A stretch of 64,000 bases of DNA from Actinoplanes oblitus (GTDB taxonomy: Bacteria > Actinomycetota > Actinomycetes > Mycobacteriales > Micromonosporaceae), in the NCBI RefSeq assembly GCF_030252345.1, contig NZ_CP126980.1, positions 8,627,501 through 8,691,500 of the forward strand, given 5' to 3'. Under the pieces are notes generated by a model that was not told the DNA's origin, made no database searches, and was given only the letters and a program-made list of their open reading frames with translations. Made by a program: the position numbers and the translations under genes. Shown here in pieces: positions 38,498 to 47,650 of this stretch; the first letter of the stretch is position 1; each line of letters opens with the position of its first letter.

Positions 38498-38830
38498 ATG
38501 GTCCGGTTGTTCATCTTCTTGGCCGCGGTCGCGCTGGTCATGCTGATCCTGGCGCTCATCGCCTGCCTGTCGGCGGAGCGCGTGCGCGCCATGCCGCGAC
38601 TGCTGTGGGTCCTGGTCGTGCTGTTCATCCCGCTGGCCGGGTCGATCGCCTATTTCCTCTGGGGCCGTCCGGCGAGCCCGGCGGTCCGGCGCCCGGCGGC
38701 GCGCCCGTCCTCGCCGGACGACGATCCGGACTTCCTGCGCTCGATGGACACCGAGCAGTCGCGGCGGGATCGGGAGATGCTCGCCCGGTGGGAGCGGGAG
38801 CTGCGTCAGGACGACGAGCAACAGCCGTGA
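38498..38830 (+). CDS. PLDc_N-domain small membrane protein
   Basis: The 110-residue protein has two transmembrane segments (about 5-25 and 34-53) in the PLDc_N arrangement, ending with the typical IPLAGSIAYFLWGRP. A charged, soluble C-terminus follows (about 60-110). The domain is the membrane part of cardiolipin synthases, but stand-alone copies like this lack phospholipase catalytic motifs and their role is unknown. It is convergent with the ThDP-enzyme gene. Confidence 0.85.
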   Translation: MVRLFIFLAAVALVMLILALIACLSAERVRAMPRLLWVLVVLFIPLAGSIAYFLWGRPASPAVRRPAARPSSPDDDPDFLRSMDTEQSRRDREMLARWERELRQDDEQQP

Positions 38831-38849
38831 CTTTTGGCAGATCGCGCCA

Positions 38850-40457
38850 TCAGGCGAGGACCGAGCTCCGCGGATAGGCGTCGGCCGGGTCGGTCAGCAC
38901 GTTGACCAGATAGGGCACCCCGGCGTCGAAGGCGCGGCGCAGCGCCGGCCCGACCTCGGCCGCCCTCGTCACCGTCTCCCCCGCCCCGCCGAGCGCCCGG
39001 ACCACCTCGTCGTACCGGATCCCCGGCTGCAGGTCGGCGGCGACGTCGAAGCCGTACAACGCGCGCATCGGGTGTTTCTCCAGCCCCCACATGCCGTTGT
39101 TGCCGACCACGAGCACCACCGGCAACCCCTGCCGGACCAGTGACTCCGCGTCCATCAGCGAGAACCCGGCGGCGCCGTCGCCGAGCAGCACGCAGACCTG
39201 CCGGTCCGGATAGGTGACCCGGGCACCCATCGCGTAGCCCAGGCCGGTGCCGAGACAGCCGTACGGCCCGGGGTCGAGCCAGGTCCCCGGCTGGGCCGGC
39301 TCCAGGAAGCGGCCGGCGTACGACACGAAGTCCCCGCCGTCCCCGATCGTCACCGCGTCCGCCGCCAGGATCCCGCGCAGCTCGCCGTAGACCCGGGCCG
39401 GCTTGATCGGATCGCCGTCGGCGGCCATCAGCGCGGCGTCGCGGGACCGGGCGGCGTCCTCGGCCGCCCGCAGCGCGGCGGTCCACTCCTCGTGGCCGCC
39501 GCCCGACGCGGCCAGCCCGGCCAGGATCAACCGCAGGTCCCCGGCCGGGGAGACCTCCGGGGTGACGTGCGTCGCACGCTGCTCGGCCGCGTCGACGACG
39601 TGCACCACCCGGGCCGCCCCGAAGTCACCGAAACCGAGCCGGAAGTCCAGCGGGGTGCCCACCACGGCGACCACGTCGGCCTGGGCGAGGGCGACCCGGC
39701 GGGCCCGGGAGAAGGCGAGCGGGTGCCCCGGCGGCAGCGCGCCGCGGCCCATCCCGTTGGTGAAGACCGGGACCTGCAGCGCCTCGGCGGCGGCCCGCAG
39801 CTCGGCGACGGCGTCACCGGTCCAGACGTCCGAGCCGGCCACGATCACCGGGCGGGCCGCGTCGCGCAGCAGCGCCGCCGCCCGGGCCACCTCGTCCGGA
39901 TCGGGCTCGACCACCGGGATGGCCGGGCCGGCCGGCGCGGCCGCCGCCGAGCTGGCGAAGACCACGTCGAGCGGCAGGTCGAGGAAGGCCGGGCCGCGGT
40001 GCGGGGTGAGCGCGGCGGTCAGCGCCCGGTGGATCTGGTGCGGGATCTCGGCGGTGTCGGTGACCGTGGCGGCGTACTTGGTGACCGGGGCGACCAGCGG
40101 GACGTGATCCAGCTCCTGGAGGCTGCCCGCGCCCCAGCGGAAGGCCGGCGCCCGGCCGCCCAGCACCAGCACCGGGGAGCCGTTGAAGTGCGCGCTGGTC
40201 AGGCCGGAGATGCCGTTGGTGACGCCGGGACCGGCGGTGAGCACGGCCAGGCCGGGGCGGCGCCGCAGCTTGGCCACCGCCTCGGCGGCGAAGACCGCCG
40301 ACTGCTCGTGCCGGACGTCGTAGAGCCCGAAACCGGACTCGTGCGCGGCCGCGTAGAGCGGGAAGACGTGACCGCCGGAGAGGGTGAACATCTCGGTCAC
40401 CCCGAACGCCCGGAGCGCGGCCAGCGCCAGCTCCCCGCCGTGCCCCTCGATCGGCAT
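38850..40457 (-). CDS. ThDP-dependent acetolactate synthase-like enzyme
   Basis: The 535-residue protein has the three-domain layout of the pyruvate oxidase/acetolactate synthase superfamily. The ThDP-activating Glu is E51 in VRHEQSAVF. The ThDP/Mg motif starts at LLGDGAAGFSL (near 424) and ends in VVGNNGMWG. Order and length resemble acetolactate synthase, oxalyl-CoA decarboxylase and related lyases. No regulatory subunit gene follows, which argues against being the main IlvB. It is the last gene of a likely unit with the Hsp70-like and enoyl-CoA hydratase genes, 15 bases after the former. The substrate is not assignable from sequence. Confidence 0.88.
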   Translation of the reverse strand: MPIEGHGGELALAALRAFGVTEMFTLSGGHVFPLYAAAHESGFGLYDVRHEQSAVFAAEAVAKLRRRPGLAVLTAGPGVTNGISGLTSAHFNGSPVLVLGGRAPAFRWGAGSLQELDHVPLVAPVTKYAATVTDTAEIPHQIHRALTAALTPHRGPAFLDLPLDVVFASSAAAAPAGPAIPVVEPDPDEVARAAALLRDAARPVIVAGSDVWTGDAVAELRAAAEALQVPVFTNGMGRGALPPGHPLAFSRARRVALAQADVVAVVGTPLDFRLGFGDFGAARVVHVVDAAEQRATHVTPEVSPAGDLRLILAGLAASGGGHEEWTAALRAAEDAARSRDAALMAADGDPIKPARVYGELRGILAADAVTIGDGGDFVSYAGRFLEPAQPGTWLDPGPYGCLGTGLGYAMGARVTYPDRQVCVLLGDGAAGFSLMDAESLVRQGLPVVLVVGNNGMWGLEKHPMRALYGFDVAADLQPGIRYDEVVRALGGAGETVTRAAEVGPALRRAFDAGVPYLVNVLTDPADAYPRSSVLA

Positions 40458-40472
40458 GACCCACCCCTGTGG

Positions 40473-42629
40473 CTAGCTGTGCACCAGGCTCGCGATGTCC
40501 CTGAACACGTTGACGGCGTCCTGCTGCCAGGTCCCCGGCTTGCCGTATCCGTACGCCGCGACCAGCGCGGCCATCGGCACACAGATCATCGTCAGCAGCG
40601 CCAGCAGCAGCTGGAAGAAGCGGAGCAACCGGCTCTTGCGCCGTTTCGGCCGTCTCGTGGACTGCTGCTCCGGGGCCGGCTTCGGCGCCGGCCGGGGCTG
40701 CTGCGGCACGCTCGGCGGACGCGGCGCGGCGACCACGGCCCGCCCGGAGACCGGGCGCGCCTGCCCGGTGACCGGGGAGACCGGACGGGCATGCGCCACC
40801 ACCGGATTCGCCGGCCGGTTCGGCGCCGTCTCGGGCCGGGACTGCTTTTCCCGTACGCCCGGAGTGCGCACCTCGTGCCGCGGCGGACTGGTCGGCATCG
40901 TGGCGTCCGGATCGTGCCGCCAGTGCGGCGGCTCGGCATCCGGCCACGGGTCGACCGGGGGCCGCATGTGCGGTGGCACGACGAGCTCCGGGCGGATCTC
41001 GGTCTCCCGATTGTCCACATGGGGCTCGGCGGTGGTGGCCGGTTCACCGGCGCCGGCGGGGCGGGGTGTGCCGTGGTCGAGGGAGCGGTCGGCCGGCTCG
41101 GCCTCGCGCTCCGGCAGCGACCCGGCGGCGGCACCCGGAGTCCGGGCGGCCAGCGGTCCGGCGGCCGCGCCCGGCACCCGGGCCGGCAGCGGTCCCCCGG
41201 CCGGGCCCGGCCCGTGCTCCGGCGGCGTTTCCCCGGTCGCGCCCGGCCCGCGGGCCGGCAGCGTTTCGGCGGCACCCGGCACCGGCCGTGGCTCGGCGGC
41301 GGCACCCGGCACCGGCCGTGGCTCGGCGGCGCCCGGCACCGGCGGTGTCTCGGCGGTGCCGCCCGGCGCGTGGGCGGGCAGGGCGGAGCCGGCGGCCTCC
41401 GGGATGGACTGCGCCGCGACCGGCTGGGTCATCACCGGCAGATCGGACCTGTCGGAGTGGTGCGAACGGGGTACCGGCGTCGGCTCACCGAACTCCGGCA
41501 ACGACCGCGACGGCAGCCGCAACTCGGCGGTCGGCCCGGGCGCGGCCGGCTCGGACGCCAGCAGCGCCGCCCCGGCCAGGATGCTGCCCTCGGCCACCAC
41601 CAGCTCGGGCTGCTCGATCACCACGGGCGGCTCGCCCAGCTCCCGGTGCAGCAGCGTGGCCACCAGCGGGATCCGGCTCGCCCCGCCCACCAGGAACACC
41701 CCGGCCAGCCGCCCGGCCGGCAGATCGGCGAAGGCCAGCAGGTTCCGCGTGATCCGGACGGTCTGCTCCAGCACCGGGCGGGCGACCTGCTCCAGCTCGT
41801 CCCGGGTCAGATGCACCTCGGTGTCCAGCAGCGGCACCACGAAGTCGGCGGACTGCGCCCGGGACAGCCGCTCCTTGGCGATCCGCACGTCGTCCCAGAG
41901 CTGCCGCCGGGCCCGGCGCTCCTCGACCGTCGACGGCTCCAGCAGCCGCTGCCAGTCGTCCGTCCGCAAGTGCTCGACCAGGGCCGCGTCCACGTCCAGC
42001 CCGCCCAGATCGTCACGCCCGTCGACGGCGAGCACCTCGAACCCGGTCGCGGTGCGGGCGACCAGGCTGGCGTCGAACGTGCCCGCCCCGAAGTCGTGCA
42101 CCATCAGCACCGAGCCGATCGGCACCTCGCGGCCGAGCACCTCGGCGAAGTAGGTGGCCGCCGCGACCGGCTCGGCGACCAGCCGGACGCCGGACAGCCC
42201 GGCTCGCGCGGCCGCCTCGGCCAGCAGCGTGCGCCGGGCCGCGCCCCAGGTCGCCGGGCAGGTCAGCGTGGTCTCCGGCCGGTACGGCCCGACCGCCCGG
42301 TGCCACTCCTCAACCACCCGGGCCAGCACCGCGGTGATCAGGTCGACGACGTCGAATTCCTGCTCGCCGAGCAGGACCAGGCCGTCGTCGACCCGGCGTT
42401 TCGGGTTCGGCTCGAAGCGGGCGGGCTCCAGCCGGGCGCTGTGCACCGCGTCCCGGCCGACCAGCAGGGTCCCCTCCGGCTCGGCGAAGACGGCGGACGG
42501 CAGCAACGGCGAGCCGTCGACCAGGATCGGGCGGGCGCGCCCGTCCGGCCACCGTGCGACGGCGACGGTGTTCGACGTGCCGAAGTCGATGCCGAGGGCG
42601 TACTTCGGACCACCCTGGTCGATGGACAT
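40473..42629 (-). CDS. Hsp70-family ATPase with Pro/Ala-rich linker and C-terminal membrane anchor
   Basis: The 718-residue protein has an Hsp70/actin-fold nucleotide-binding domain (1-360): GIDFGTSNTVAVARW (phosphate 1), HDFGAGTFDASL (phosphate 2) and VGGASRIPLV (adenosine). The usual substrate-binding domain is missing. Instead comes a long disordered Pro/Ala/Gly region with repeats (PGAAEPRPVP, PGAAAEPRPVP and variants, about 425-500). A basic stretch and one transmembrane helix follow (about 672-692), with a short extracytoplasmic tail. It is therefore not a DnaK chaperone, but a membrane-tethered ATPase with the nucleotide domain in the cytoplasm. Neighbours are an enoyl-CoA hydratase and a ThDP enzyme. 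Function unknown. Confidence 0.88.
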   Translation of the reverse strand: MSIDQGGPKYALGIDFGTSNTVAVARWPDGRARPILVDGSPLLPSAVFAEPEGTLLVGRDAVHSARLEPARFEPNPKRRVDDGLVLLGEQEFDVVDLITAVLARVVEEWHRAVGPYRPETTLTCPATWGAARRTLLAEAAARAGLSGVRLVAEPVAAATYFAEVLGREVPIGSVLMVHDFGAGTFDASLVARTATGFEVLAVDGRDDLGGLDVDAALVEHLRTDDWQRLLEPSTVEERRARRQLWDDVRIAKERLSRAQSADFVVPLLDTEVHLTRDELEQVARPVLEQTVRITRNLLAFADLPAGRLAGVFLVGGASRIPLVATLLHRELGEPPVVIEQPELVVAEGSILAGAALLASEPAAPGPTAELRLPSRSLPEFGEPTPVPRSHHSDRSDLPVMTQPVAAQSIPEAAGSALPAHAPGGTAETPPVPGAAEPRPVPGAAAEPRPVPGAAETLPARGPGATGETPPEHGPGPAGGPLPARVPGAAAGPLAARTPGAAAGSLPEREAEPADRSLDHGTPRPAGAGEPATTAEPHVDNRETEIRPELVVPPHMRPPVDPWPDAEPPHWRHDPDATMPTSPPRHEVRTPGVREKQSRPETAPNRPANPVVAHARPVSPVTGQARPVSGRAVVAAPRPPSVPQQPRPAPKPAPEQQSTRRPKRRKSRLLRFFQLLLALLTMICVPMAALVAAYGYGKPGTWQQDAVNVFRDIASLVHS

Positions 42630-42670
42630 GCCGGCAGTCTAGGCGGTCCCGGTGACAGGTAGGGCCGCCG

Positions 42671-43444
42671 TCACTGTCCGGTGAACTTGGGCTTCCGCTT
42701 CTCGACGAAAGCGGTGGTGCCCTCCACCCGATCGTCGGTGGCGAACAACCCGGCGAACAGGTGCGACTCCAGCGCCAGGCCGGCCGCCAGGTCCATGCTG
42801 AGCCCGGCGTCGATGGCCTGCTTGGCGGCGCGCAGCGCGAGGGCCGGACCGGTGACGAACGGCTGGACCAGCTCAACGGCGGTCTCGTACACCCGGTCGG
42901 CCGGGACGACCCGGTCGGCGAGCCCGATCCGCTCCGCCTCGGCGGCGCCCACCATCCGGCCGGAGAAGATCAGCTCCTTGGCCCGGGCCGGGCCGATCAG
43001 CCGGGCCAGCCGCTGGGTGCCGCCGGCCCCCGGGATCAGGCCCAGCTTGATCTCTGGCTGGCCGAGCTTGGCGTCCTCGGCGACCACCCGCCAGTCGCAC
43101 GCCAGAGCCAGCTCGCAGCCCCCGCCCAGGGCGAACTTGGTGATCGCCGCCACCACCGGCTTGGGGATCCGGGCGACCGCGTCGAACGCCCCGGAGAGCG
43201 CCGCGGCCCGGGCCACCATCTGCTGGTAGCCGATGGTGGTGAACTCGTGGATGTCGGCACCGGCGGCGAACACCTCCGGCCCGCCCCAGACGATCACCGC
43301 GCGGACCTCGGGATCGGCGGCGGCGTCGGTGGCGGCCGTCCGCAGTTCCTCCTGCACCTGGGTGTTCAGCGCATTCATCGGGGGCCGTTCCAGCCGGATC
43401 GTGCCGATCCCGTCCGCGATCTCCAGCCGTACGAACTCGCCCAC
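42671..43444 (-). CDS. enoyl-CoA hydratase/isomerase family protein
   Basis: The 257-residue crotonase-fold enzyme keeps the oxyanion-hole segments (FAAGADIHEF and ALGGGCELAL) and both catalytic Glu positions: GGGCE and LGQPEIKLGLIPGAGGTQRL. It should hydrate trans-2-enoyl-CoA in beta-oxidation, though crotonase specificity cannot be fixed by sequence alone. It is the first gene of a minus-strand run with the Hsp70-like gene 41 bases downstream. The ETF genes about 5 kb away could serve the same oxidation pathway. Confidence 0.93.
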   Translation of the reverse strand: MGEFVRLEIADGIGTIRLERPPMNALNTQVQEELRTAATDAAADPEVRAVIVWGGPEVFAAGADIHEFTTIGYQQMVARAAALSGAFDAVARIPKPVVAAITKFALGGGCELALACDWRVVAEDAKLGQPEIKLGLIPGAGGTQRLARLIGPARAKELIFSGRMVGAAEAERIGLADRVVPADRVYETAVELVQPFVTGPALALRAAKQAIDAGLSMDLAAGLALESHLFAGLFATDDRVEGTTAFVEKRKPKFTGQ

Positions 43445-43521
43445 GCCGACCTCCGTTGGTTGCCGTTTCGACGCCAGCCTACGACGGGTACCAACTAGAT
43501 TGGGACCCTTGGGGAGGAGAG

Positions 43522-43983
43522 ATGACCACGTACTACCGGGATCCGGACGTACTGATCACTTCGTCCGGGGTCCATATGAACGGCCGCGATTTCCGCCTGC
43601 CCGAGCTGGTCCAGGTGTGGCACACCAGGGGCGCCCGGTCCTGGTCGGTGATCGCCAAGCGGGGCGCGCTCGGCCTGGCGATCCTGATGCCGCTCGTGCT
43701 CGGCGCGCTGGCCATCGGGCTGGCCCTGCTCATCGACGCCAGCACCGCGAACACCGTCGCGCTGGTGATCGGCGGGCTGCTGATCGGGCTGGCCGTGGTG
43801 CCGGCCGCCGACCTGCTGCTGGAGCGCGTCGACAGGTCGTACGACCTGGGCAGCCGGACCATCGAGATCTGGGGCCGGGTGCGCGGCGGCGAGGTGCTGC
43901 TGCTGCGGACCACCAACGCGCAACGGTTCGGCCGGATCTACCGGGCGCTCCAGCGGGCCATGGAGCCGGCCGTCCGCCGCTGA
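43522..43983 (+). CDS. DUF6232-type membrane protein
   Basis: The 153-residue protein starts at ATG 43522 after a strong GGGGAGGAG; an upstream in-frame GTG would put the start inside the divergent promoter. It begins with a soluble [19 protein letters not shown] segment typical of this actinobacterial family. Two transmembrane helices follow (about 51-73 and 78-97), then a PH-like cytoplasmic end ([19 protein letters not shown]). No function is known. Confidence 0.78.
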   Translation: MTTYYRDPDVLITSSGVHMNGRDFRLPELVQVWHTRGARSWSVIAKRGALGLAILMPLVLGALAIGLALLIDASTANTVALVIGGLLIGLAVVPAADLLLERVDRSYDLGSRTIEIWGRVRGGEVLLLRTTNAQRFGRIYRALQRAMEPAVRR

Positions 43984-44000
43984 GTGGTTAGAGTGCCCGG

Positions 44001-44381
44001 ATGAAGAAGGACGCCGCCGCCCTGGCCGGGCTGCTCGCCACGACGGGCACGCTGCATTTCGTGGCGCCGCGACCGTTCGACGCCATCGTGCCGGGCGGGT
44101 TGCCCGGGCCGGCGCGGCGATGGACGTACCTCAGCGGGGTCGCCGAACTGGCGGTGGCCGCGGCCGTCGCGCATCCCCGCACCCGGCGGATCGGCGGCTT
44201 GGCCGCCGCGGCGCTGTTCGCTGCGGTCTTCCCGGCCAACGTGAAGATGGCCTGGGACTGGCGGCACGCCTCGCCCGCCAGGCGCGCGATCGCCCTCGGC
44301 CGCCTCCCGTTGCAGGCCCCGTTGATCGCCTGGGCGCTGTCGGTGGGCCGTGGCGCCGGCTCGGCGGCACCGCGCACCTAG
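44001..44381 (+). CDS. DoxX-like small membrane protein
   Basis: The 126-residue protein has four hydrophobic segments and the [13 protein letters not shown] and [10 protein letters not shown] motifs seen in DoxX/DoxD-like proteins, with NVKMAWDW near the third helix. DoxX family members are often linked to thiol or oxidative-stress complexes, but nothing local shows that here. The gene follows the DUF6232 gene by 17 bases. Confidence 0.75.
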   Translation: MKKDAAALAGLLATTGTLHFVAPRPFDAIVPGGLPGPARRWTYLSGVAELAVAAAVAHPRTRRIGGLAAAALFAAVFPANVKMAWDWRHASPARRAIALGRLPLQAPLIAWALSVGRGAGSAAPRT

Positions 44382-44401
44382 AACGCGGGTTTCTCGCTGA
44401 T

Positions 44402-44423
44402 TCAGCCGAAAAACGTCGGCTGA
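44402..44423 (+). terminator. hairpin before the PAS/chemoreceptor pair
   Basis: TCAGCCGA-AAAACG-TCGGCTGA is a perfect 8-bp stem with a 6-base loop. It sits after the DoxX-like stop and 21 bases before the PAS gene start, so it is either the terminator of the former or a regulator of the latter. Confidence 0.5.
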
Positions 44424-44444
44424 CTTCGGCACGATCAAGACACC

Positions 44445-44987
44445 ATGAGAGCGACCCGGGTACGCCCCACCGGCATCGAGCGCAGCTTCGGCGACCACGA
44501 GATGATCGTCACGAAGACCGACCCGCGCGGTGTGATCACCTACGCGAACGACGTCTTCCTGCGCGTCTCCGCGCTGACCGAGGCCGAGGCGGTCGGGCAG
44601 CCGCACAACCTGATCCGGCATCCGGACATGCCGCGCGCGGTGTTCAAGCTGCTCTGGGACGTGCTCGCCGAGCGGCGCGAGATCTTCGCCTACGTGCTCA
44701 ACCTGGCCGCCGACGGCGCGCACTACTGGGTCCTGGCGCACGTCACGCCGAGTTACGACGGCGGCGGCCGGGTGGTCGGTTACCACTCGAACCGGCGCCG
44801 CCCGGCGCCGGCCGCGATCGCCGCGGTCAGCGACCTGTACGCGATCCTGCGCGCCGCCGAGGCCCGGCACCACCACACCCCGGACGCGGTGGCGGCCGGT
44901 CACCAGGCCCTCCAGGACGTGCTCGCCGAGCGCGGCATGGCGTACGACGAGCTGGTCTGGTCACTGACCAACGGCAGCGGCCGATGA
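44445..44987 (+). CDS. Aer-type PAS domain sensor protein
   Basis: The 180-residue protein has one PAS domain (about 12-130) with the Aer-like block [16 protein letters not shown] and [14 protein letters not shown], the pattern of FAD-binding PAS sensors. It has no membrane segment or output domain. A C-terminal helix (about 140-178) may contact its partner. The chemoreceptor-type gene overlaps its stop by four bases (ATGA), so the two proteins probably form one redox- or oxygen-sensing receptor split in two. Confidence 0.88.
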   Translation: MRATRVRPTGIERSFGDHEMIVTKTDPRGVITYANDVFLRVSALTEAEAVGQPHNLIRHPDMPRAVFKLLWDVLAERREIFAYVLNLAADGAHYWVLAHVTPSYDGGGRVVGYHSNRRRPAPAAIAAVSDLYAILRAAEARHHHTPDAVAAGHQALQDVLAERGMAYDELVWSLTNGSGR

Positions 44988-45877
44988 GGGCCGCTGACGA
45001 TCCCCTCGTCGTGATCGCCGAGACCTGCCGGCGGATGACGGCCGGTGACTTCGAGGCGCGGCTTCCCCCGATCGGCGGCGACGAGGCCGCGCTGGCCGCC
45101 CGGACCGCGCTGAACGGCCTGCTCGACCGGCTGGACGCGTTCGCCCGGGAGGCCGGCGCCGCCTCCGCCGCGGCCGCCGACGGTCGCTTCTACCGGCGCT
45201 TCCTGACCACCGGGCTGCAGGGCACGTTCCGGCTGGCCGCCGAGCAGATCAACGAGTCGGTGACCGCGATGCGCCGCAACGCCGACCAGATCGCCGAGGC
45301 GACCCGGGCCCGGCACGCGCTCGCCGACGAGCTGGAATCGGCGGTGCTGACCGTTTCCGAACAGGTGGCGACGGCGGCCACCGAGATGGGCGCGTCGGCG
45401 AACGGGCTGGCCACCTTCGCCCGTGGCGCGGTCACCGACGCCGAGCGCGGGCTGGGCACCGTCACCTCGCTGCGTACCGCGTCCGAGGAGATCCGGCAGG
45501 CCGTCGACCTGATCAACCAGGTGGCCTCGCAGACCCGGCTGCTGGCGCTGAACGCCACCATCGAGGCGGCCCGGGCCGGCGAGGCGGGTCGCGGCTTCAG
45601 CGTGGTGGCGAACGAGGTGAAGACCCTCGCCAACGAGACCAGCGCGTCCAGCGAGGAGATCATGGGGCAGGTCAACACGGTGCAGCAGGCCGCCGCCGAC
45701 GCGGTGGGCGTGCTCGAGGCGGTGAGCCGCAGCTTCCGCGAGATCAACAACCTGATCGACGGCATCGCCGTCGCCGTGGACGGTGGCGGCGCCTCCGGAA
45801 CCACCGGGTTGTCCCAGCTCGCCGAGGTGCTGCGGGCCGAGGTCACGAGATTCCTCACCACCGCCCGGCAGTCCTGA
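44984..45877 (+). CDS. soluble methyl-accepting-chemotaxis-type signalling protein
   Basis: The 297-residue protein has no transmembrane segment. The N-terminal part (about 8-95) resembles a HAMP-like helical pair ([17 protein letters not shown]). A chemoreceptor signalling coiled coil follows with the conserved hairpin tip ([20 protein letters not shown] then [15 protein letters not shown], about 180-215). The usual Asn after QT is Arg. No che or flagellar genes are in the window. It starts inside the stop of the PAS gene. Confidence 0.88.
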   Translation: MRAADDPLVVIAETCRRMTAGDFEARLPPIGGDEAALAARTALNGLLDRLDAFAREAGAASAAAADGRFYRRFLTTGLQGTFRLAAEQINESVTAMRRNADQIAEATRARHALADELESAVLTVSEQVATAATEMGASANGLATFARGAVTDAERGLGTVTSLRTASEEIRQAVDLINQVASQTRLLALNATIEAARAGEAGRGFSVVANEVKTLANETSASSEEIMGQVNTVQQAAADAVGVLEAVSRSFREINNLIDGIAVAVDGGGASGTTGLSQLAEVLRAEVTRFLTTARQS

Positions 45878-45884
45878 CCGGCGA

Positions 45885-46778
45885 TCAGCCGCGGAAGATC
45901 TCGTCGATCTCGTCGCGGGACGGGAGCGCGTTGCTGGCGCCGACCTTGCGGACACAGGCCGCCCCGGCGGCGTTGGCCCAGCGCACCGCCTCGACGAGGT
46001 CGCGACCCTCGGCCCAGGCCACGGCGAGCGCGCCGCAGAACGCGTCGCCGGCCGCGGTGGTGTCGGCGACCGCCACCCGGAACGGCGGCACCCGCACGTC
46101 CCGCCCGTCCCGGTCGGCGTAGCGGGAGCCGTCGCCGCTGAGCGTCAGCACCACCCGGGGCACCAGGGCGAGCAGCGCCGGCATGTCCGAGGCCGATCCG
46201 CCGGTGATGGCCCGCGCCTCGGTCTCGTTGACCACCAGCAGATCGACCTGGTCGAGCAGGCCGGGCGGCAGCTCCATCGCGGGCGCGGCGTTCAATATCG
46301 TCCGGGTGCCGGCGGCTCGGGCGGCGGTCAGCGCCGCCGCCACCGTGGCCAGCGGGATCTCCTGCTGGCAGAGCAGCACGTCGGCGTCGGCCACGCAGGC
46401 CCGCTCCGCCTCGGTGAGATCCAGGAACGTCCGGTTGGCGCCCGGGCTGACCAGGATCGAGTTCTCGCCGGCCCGGTCGACCATGATCACCGCGACGCCG
46501 GACGCGCCGTAACTGGTCCGCAGGTGTCCGGTGTCCACTCCGGTCGCGGCGAGCCGGGAGCCGAGGGTGACCCCGAACGAGTCGGACCCGATGGCGCCCA
46601 GGAACGTGGTCGCCGCACCGGCCCGGGCAGCGGCGATCGCCTGGTTGGCACCCTTGCCGCCCGGCGTCATCACGAAGTCGTCACCGAGCACGGTCTCGCC
46701 CGGCCGGGGCAGTTTCTCGGCCAGCCCGACCAGGTCCATGTTGGCGCTGCCGACGACGGCGACGCTCGGCACCGTCAC
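45885..46778 (-). CDS. rbsK: ribokinase (PfkB family)
   Basis: The 297-residue carbohydrate kinase has the N-terminal VGSANMDLVGLAEKLPRPGE and the PfkB signature GGKGANQAIAAAR. The catalytic Asp is D245 in DTTAAGDAFCGAL. These features together fit ribokinase, which phosphorylates D-ribose at O5. The start is GTG 46778, overlapping the ABC ATPase stop by four bases (GTGA). No ribose transporter is present, so the substrate could be another pentose or a nucleoside-derived sugar. Confidence 0.9.
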   Translation of the reverse strand: MTVPSVAVVGSANMDLVGLAEKLPRPGETVLGDDFVMTPGGKGANQAIAAARAGAATTFLGAIGSDSFGVTLGSRLAATGVDTGHLRTSYGASGVAVIMVDRAGENSILVSPGANRTFLDLTEAERACVADADVLLCQQEIPLATVAAALTAARAAGTRTILNAAPAMELPPGLLDQVDLLVVNETEARAITGGSASDMPALLALVPRVVLTLSGDGSRYADRDGRDVRVPPFRVAVADTTAAGDAFCGALAVAWAEGRDLVEAVRWANAAGAACVRKVGASNALPSRDEIDEIFRG

Positions 46779-47620
46779 GCGGCCCGTGCCGTGTACCGGT
46801 CGCCGAACCGGTCCACGACCAGCGGCAACCCGAACGTCTTCGTCAGGTTCTCCGCGGTCATCACCTCACCGAGCAGGCCGGCCGCGACAACGCTGCCCTC
46901 ACGCAGCAGCAGCCCGTGGGTGAAGCCCGGCGGGATCTCCTCGACGTGGTGGGTGACCAGCACCATGGCCGGCGCGTCCGGGTCCAGGGCCAGCTCGGTC
47001 AGGTGCCCGATCAGCACCTCCCGGCCGCCCAGGTCGAGCCCGGCGGTCGGCTCGTCGAGCAGCATCAGCTCGGGGTCGGTCATCAGCGCGCGGGCGATCT
47101 GGGTCCGCTTGCGCTCGCCCTCGGAGAGGGTGCCGAACTCACGGTCCACAAAGTTGCTCATACCCAGCTGGGCGAGCAGCTCCCGGGCGCGCGCCACGTC
47201 CTGCGGGTCGTACTCCTCGCGCCAGCGGCCGACCACCGACCAGGCGGCGGTGACCACGACGTCGAGCACCTTCTCCTCCGGCGGGATCCGGTCGGCGAGC
47301 CGCCCGGTGGTGATCCCGACCCGGGTACGCAACTCGTTGACGTCGACCCGGCCCAGCCGCTCGCCCAGCACCCACGCCTGACCGCGGGTCGGGTGCAGCC
47401 GGCCGGACGCGATGTTGAGCAGGGTGGTCTTGCCGGCCCCGTTCGGGCCCAGCACCACCCATCGCTCGTCCAGCTCGACCTGCCAGGACAGGCTGTTGAT
47501 CAGGTGATTCCCGCCGCGGACGACGCTGACGCGGTCGAACGCGATCACGGTGTCCTCGTCGGGCGGAACGGTTACGGCAGCCTCAACCACGCCGTCCATC
47601 CAACCATGTGCCCGCGCCAC
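46775..47620 (-). CDS. stand-alone ABC transporter ATP-binding protein
   Basis: The 281-residue ABC ATPase has Walker A GPNGAGKTT (58-66), signature LSEGERKRTQIARAL, Walker B LMLLDEPTAGLD and switch His in LVTHHVEE. GTG 47620 is preceded by GAGGGAG; ATG 47599 is an alternative start. No membrane subunit is encoded nearby, and the sequence resembles the orphan ABC ATPases found in many actinobacteria. It lies between the ROK regulator and ribokinase genes, overlapping the latter, so the three may be co-transcribed. Transport role and substrate are unknown. Confidence 0.9.
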   Translation of the reverse strand: MARAHGWMDGVVEAAVTVPPDEDTVIAFDRVSVVRGGNHLINSLSWQVELDERWVVLGPNGAGKTTLLNIASGRLHPTRGQAWVLGERLGRVDVNELRTRVGITTGRLADRIPPEEKVLDVVVTAAWSVVGRWREEYDPQDVARARELLAQLGMSNFVDREFGTLSEGERKRTQIARALMTDPELMLLDEPTAGLDLGGREVLIGHLTELALDPDAPAMVLVTHHVEEIPPGFTHGLLLREGSVVAAGLLGEVMTAENLTKTFGLPLVVDRFGDRYTARAA

Positions 47621-47650
47621 CGCTCCCTCGGCGTGCCGCCGATCACCCGG

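Noticed and set aside
41011..41019. Exact actinobacterial DnaA box TTGTCCACA.
   Set aside because: It is a single copy inside the Hsp70-like coding sequence, with no cluster around it, so chance is the simpler explanation.
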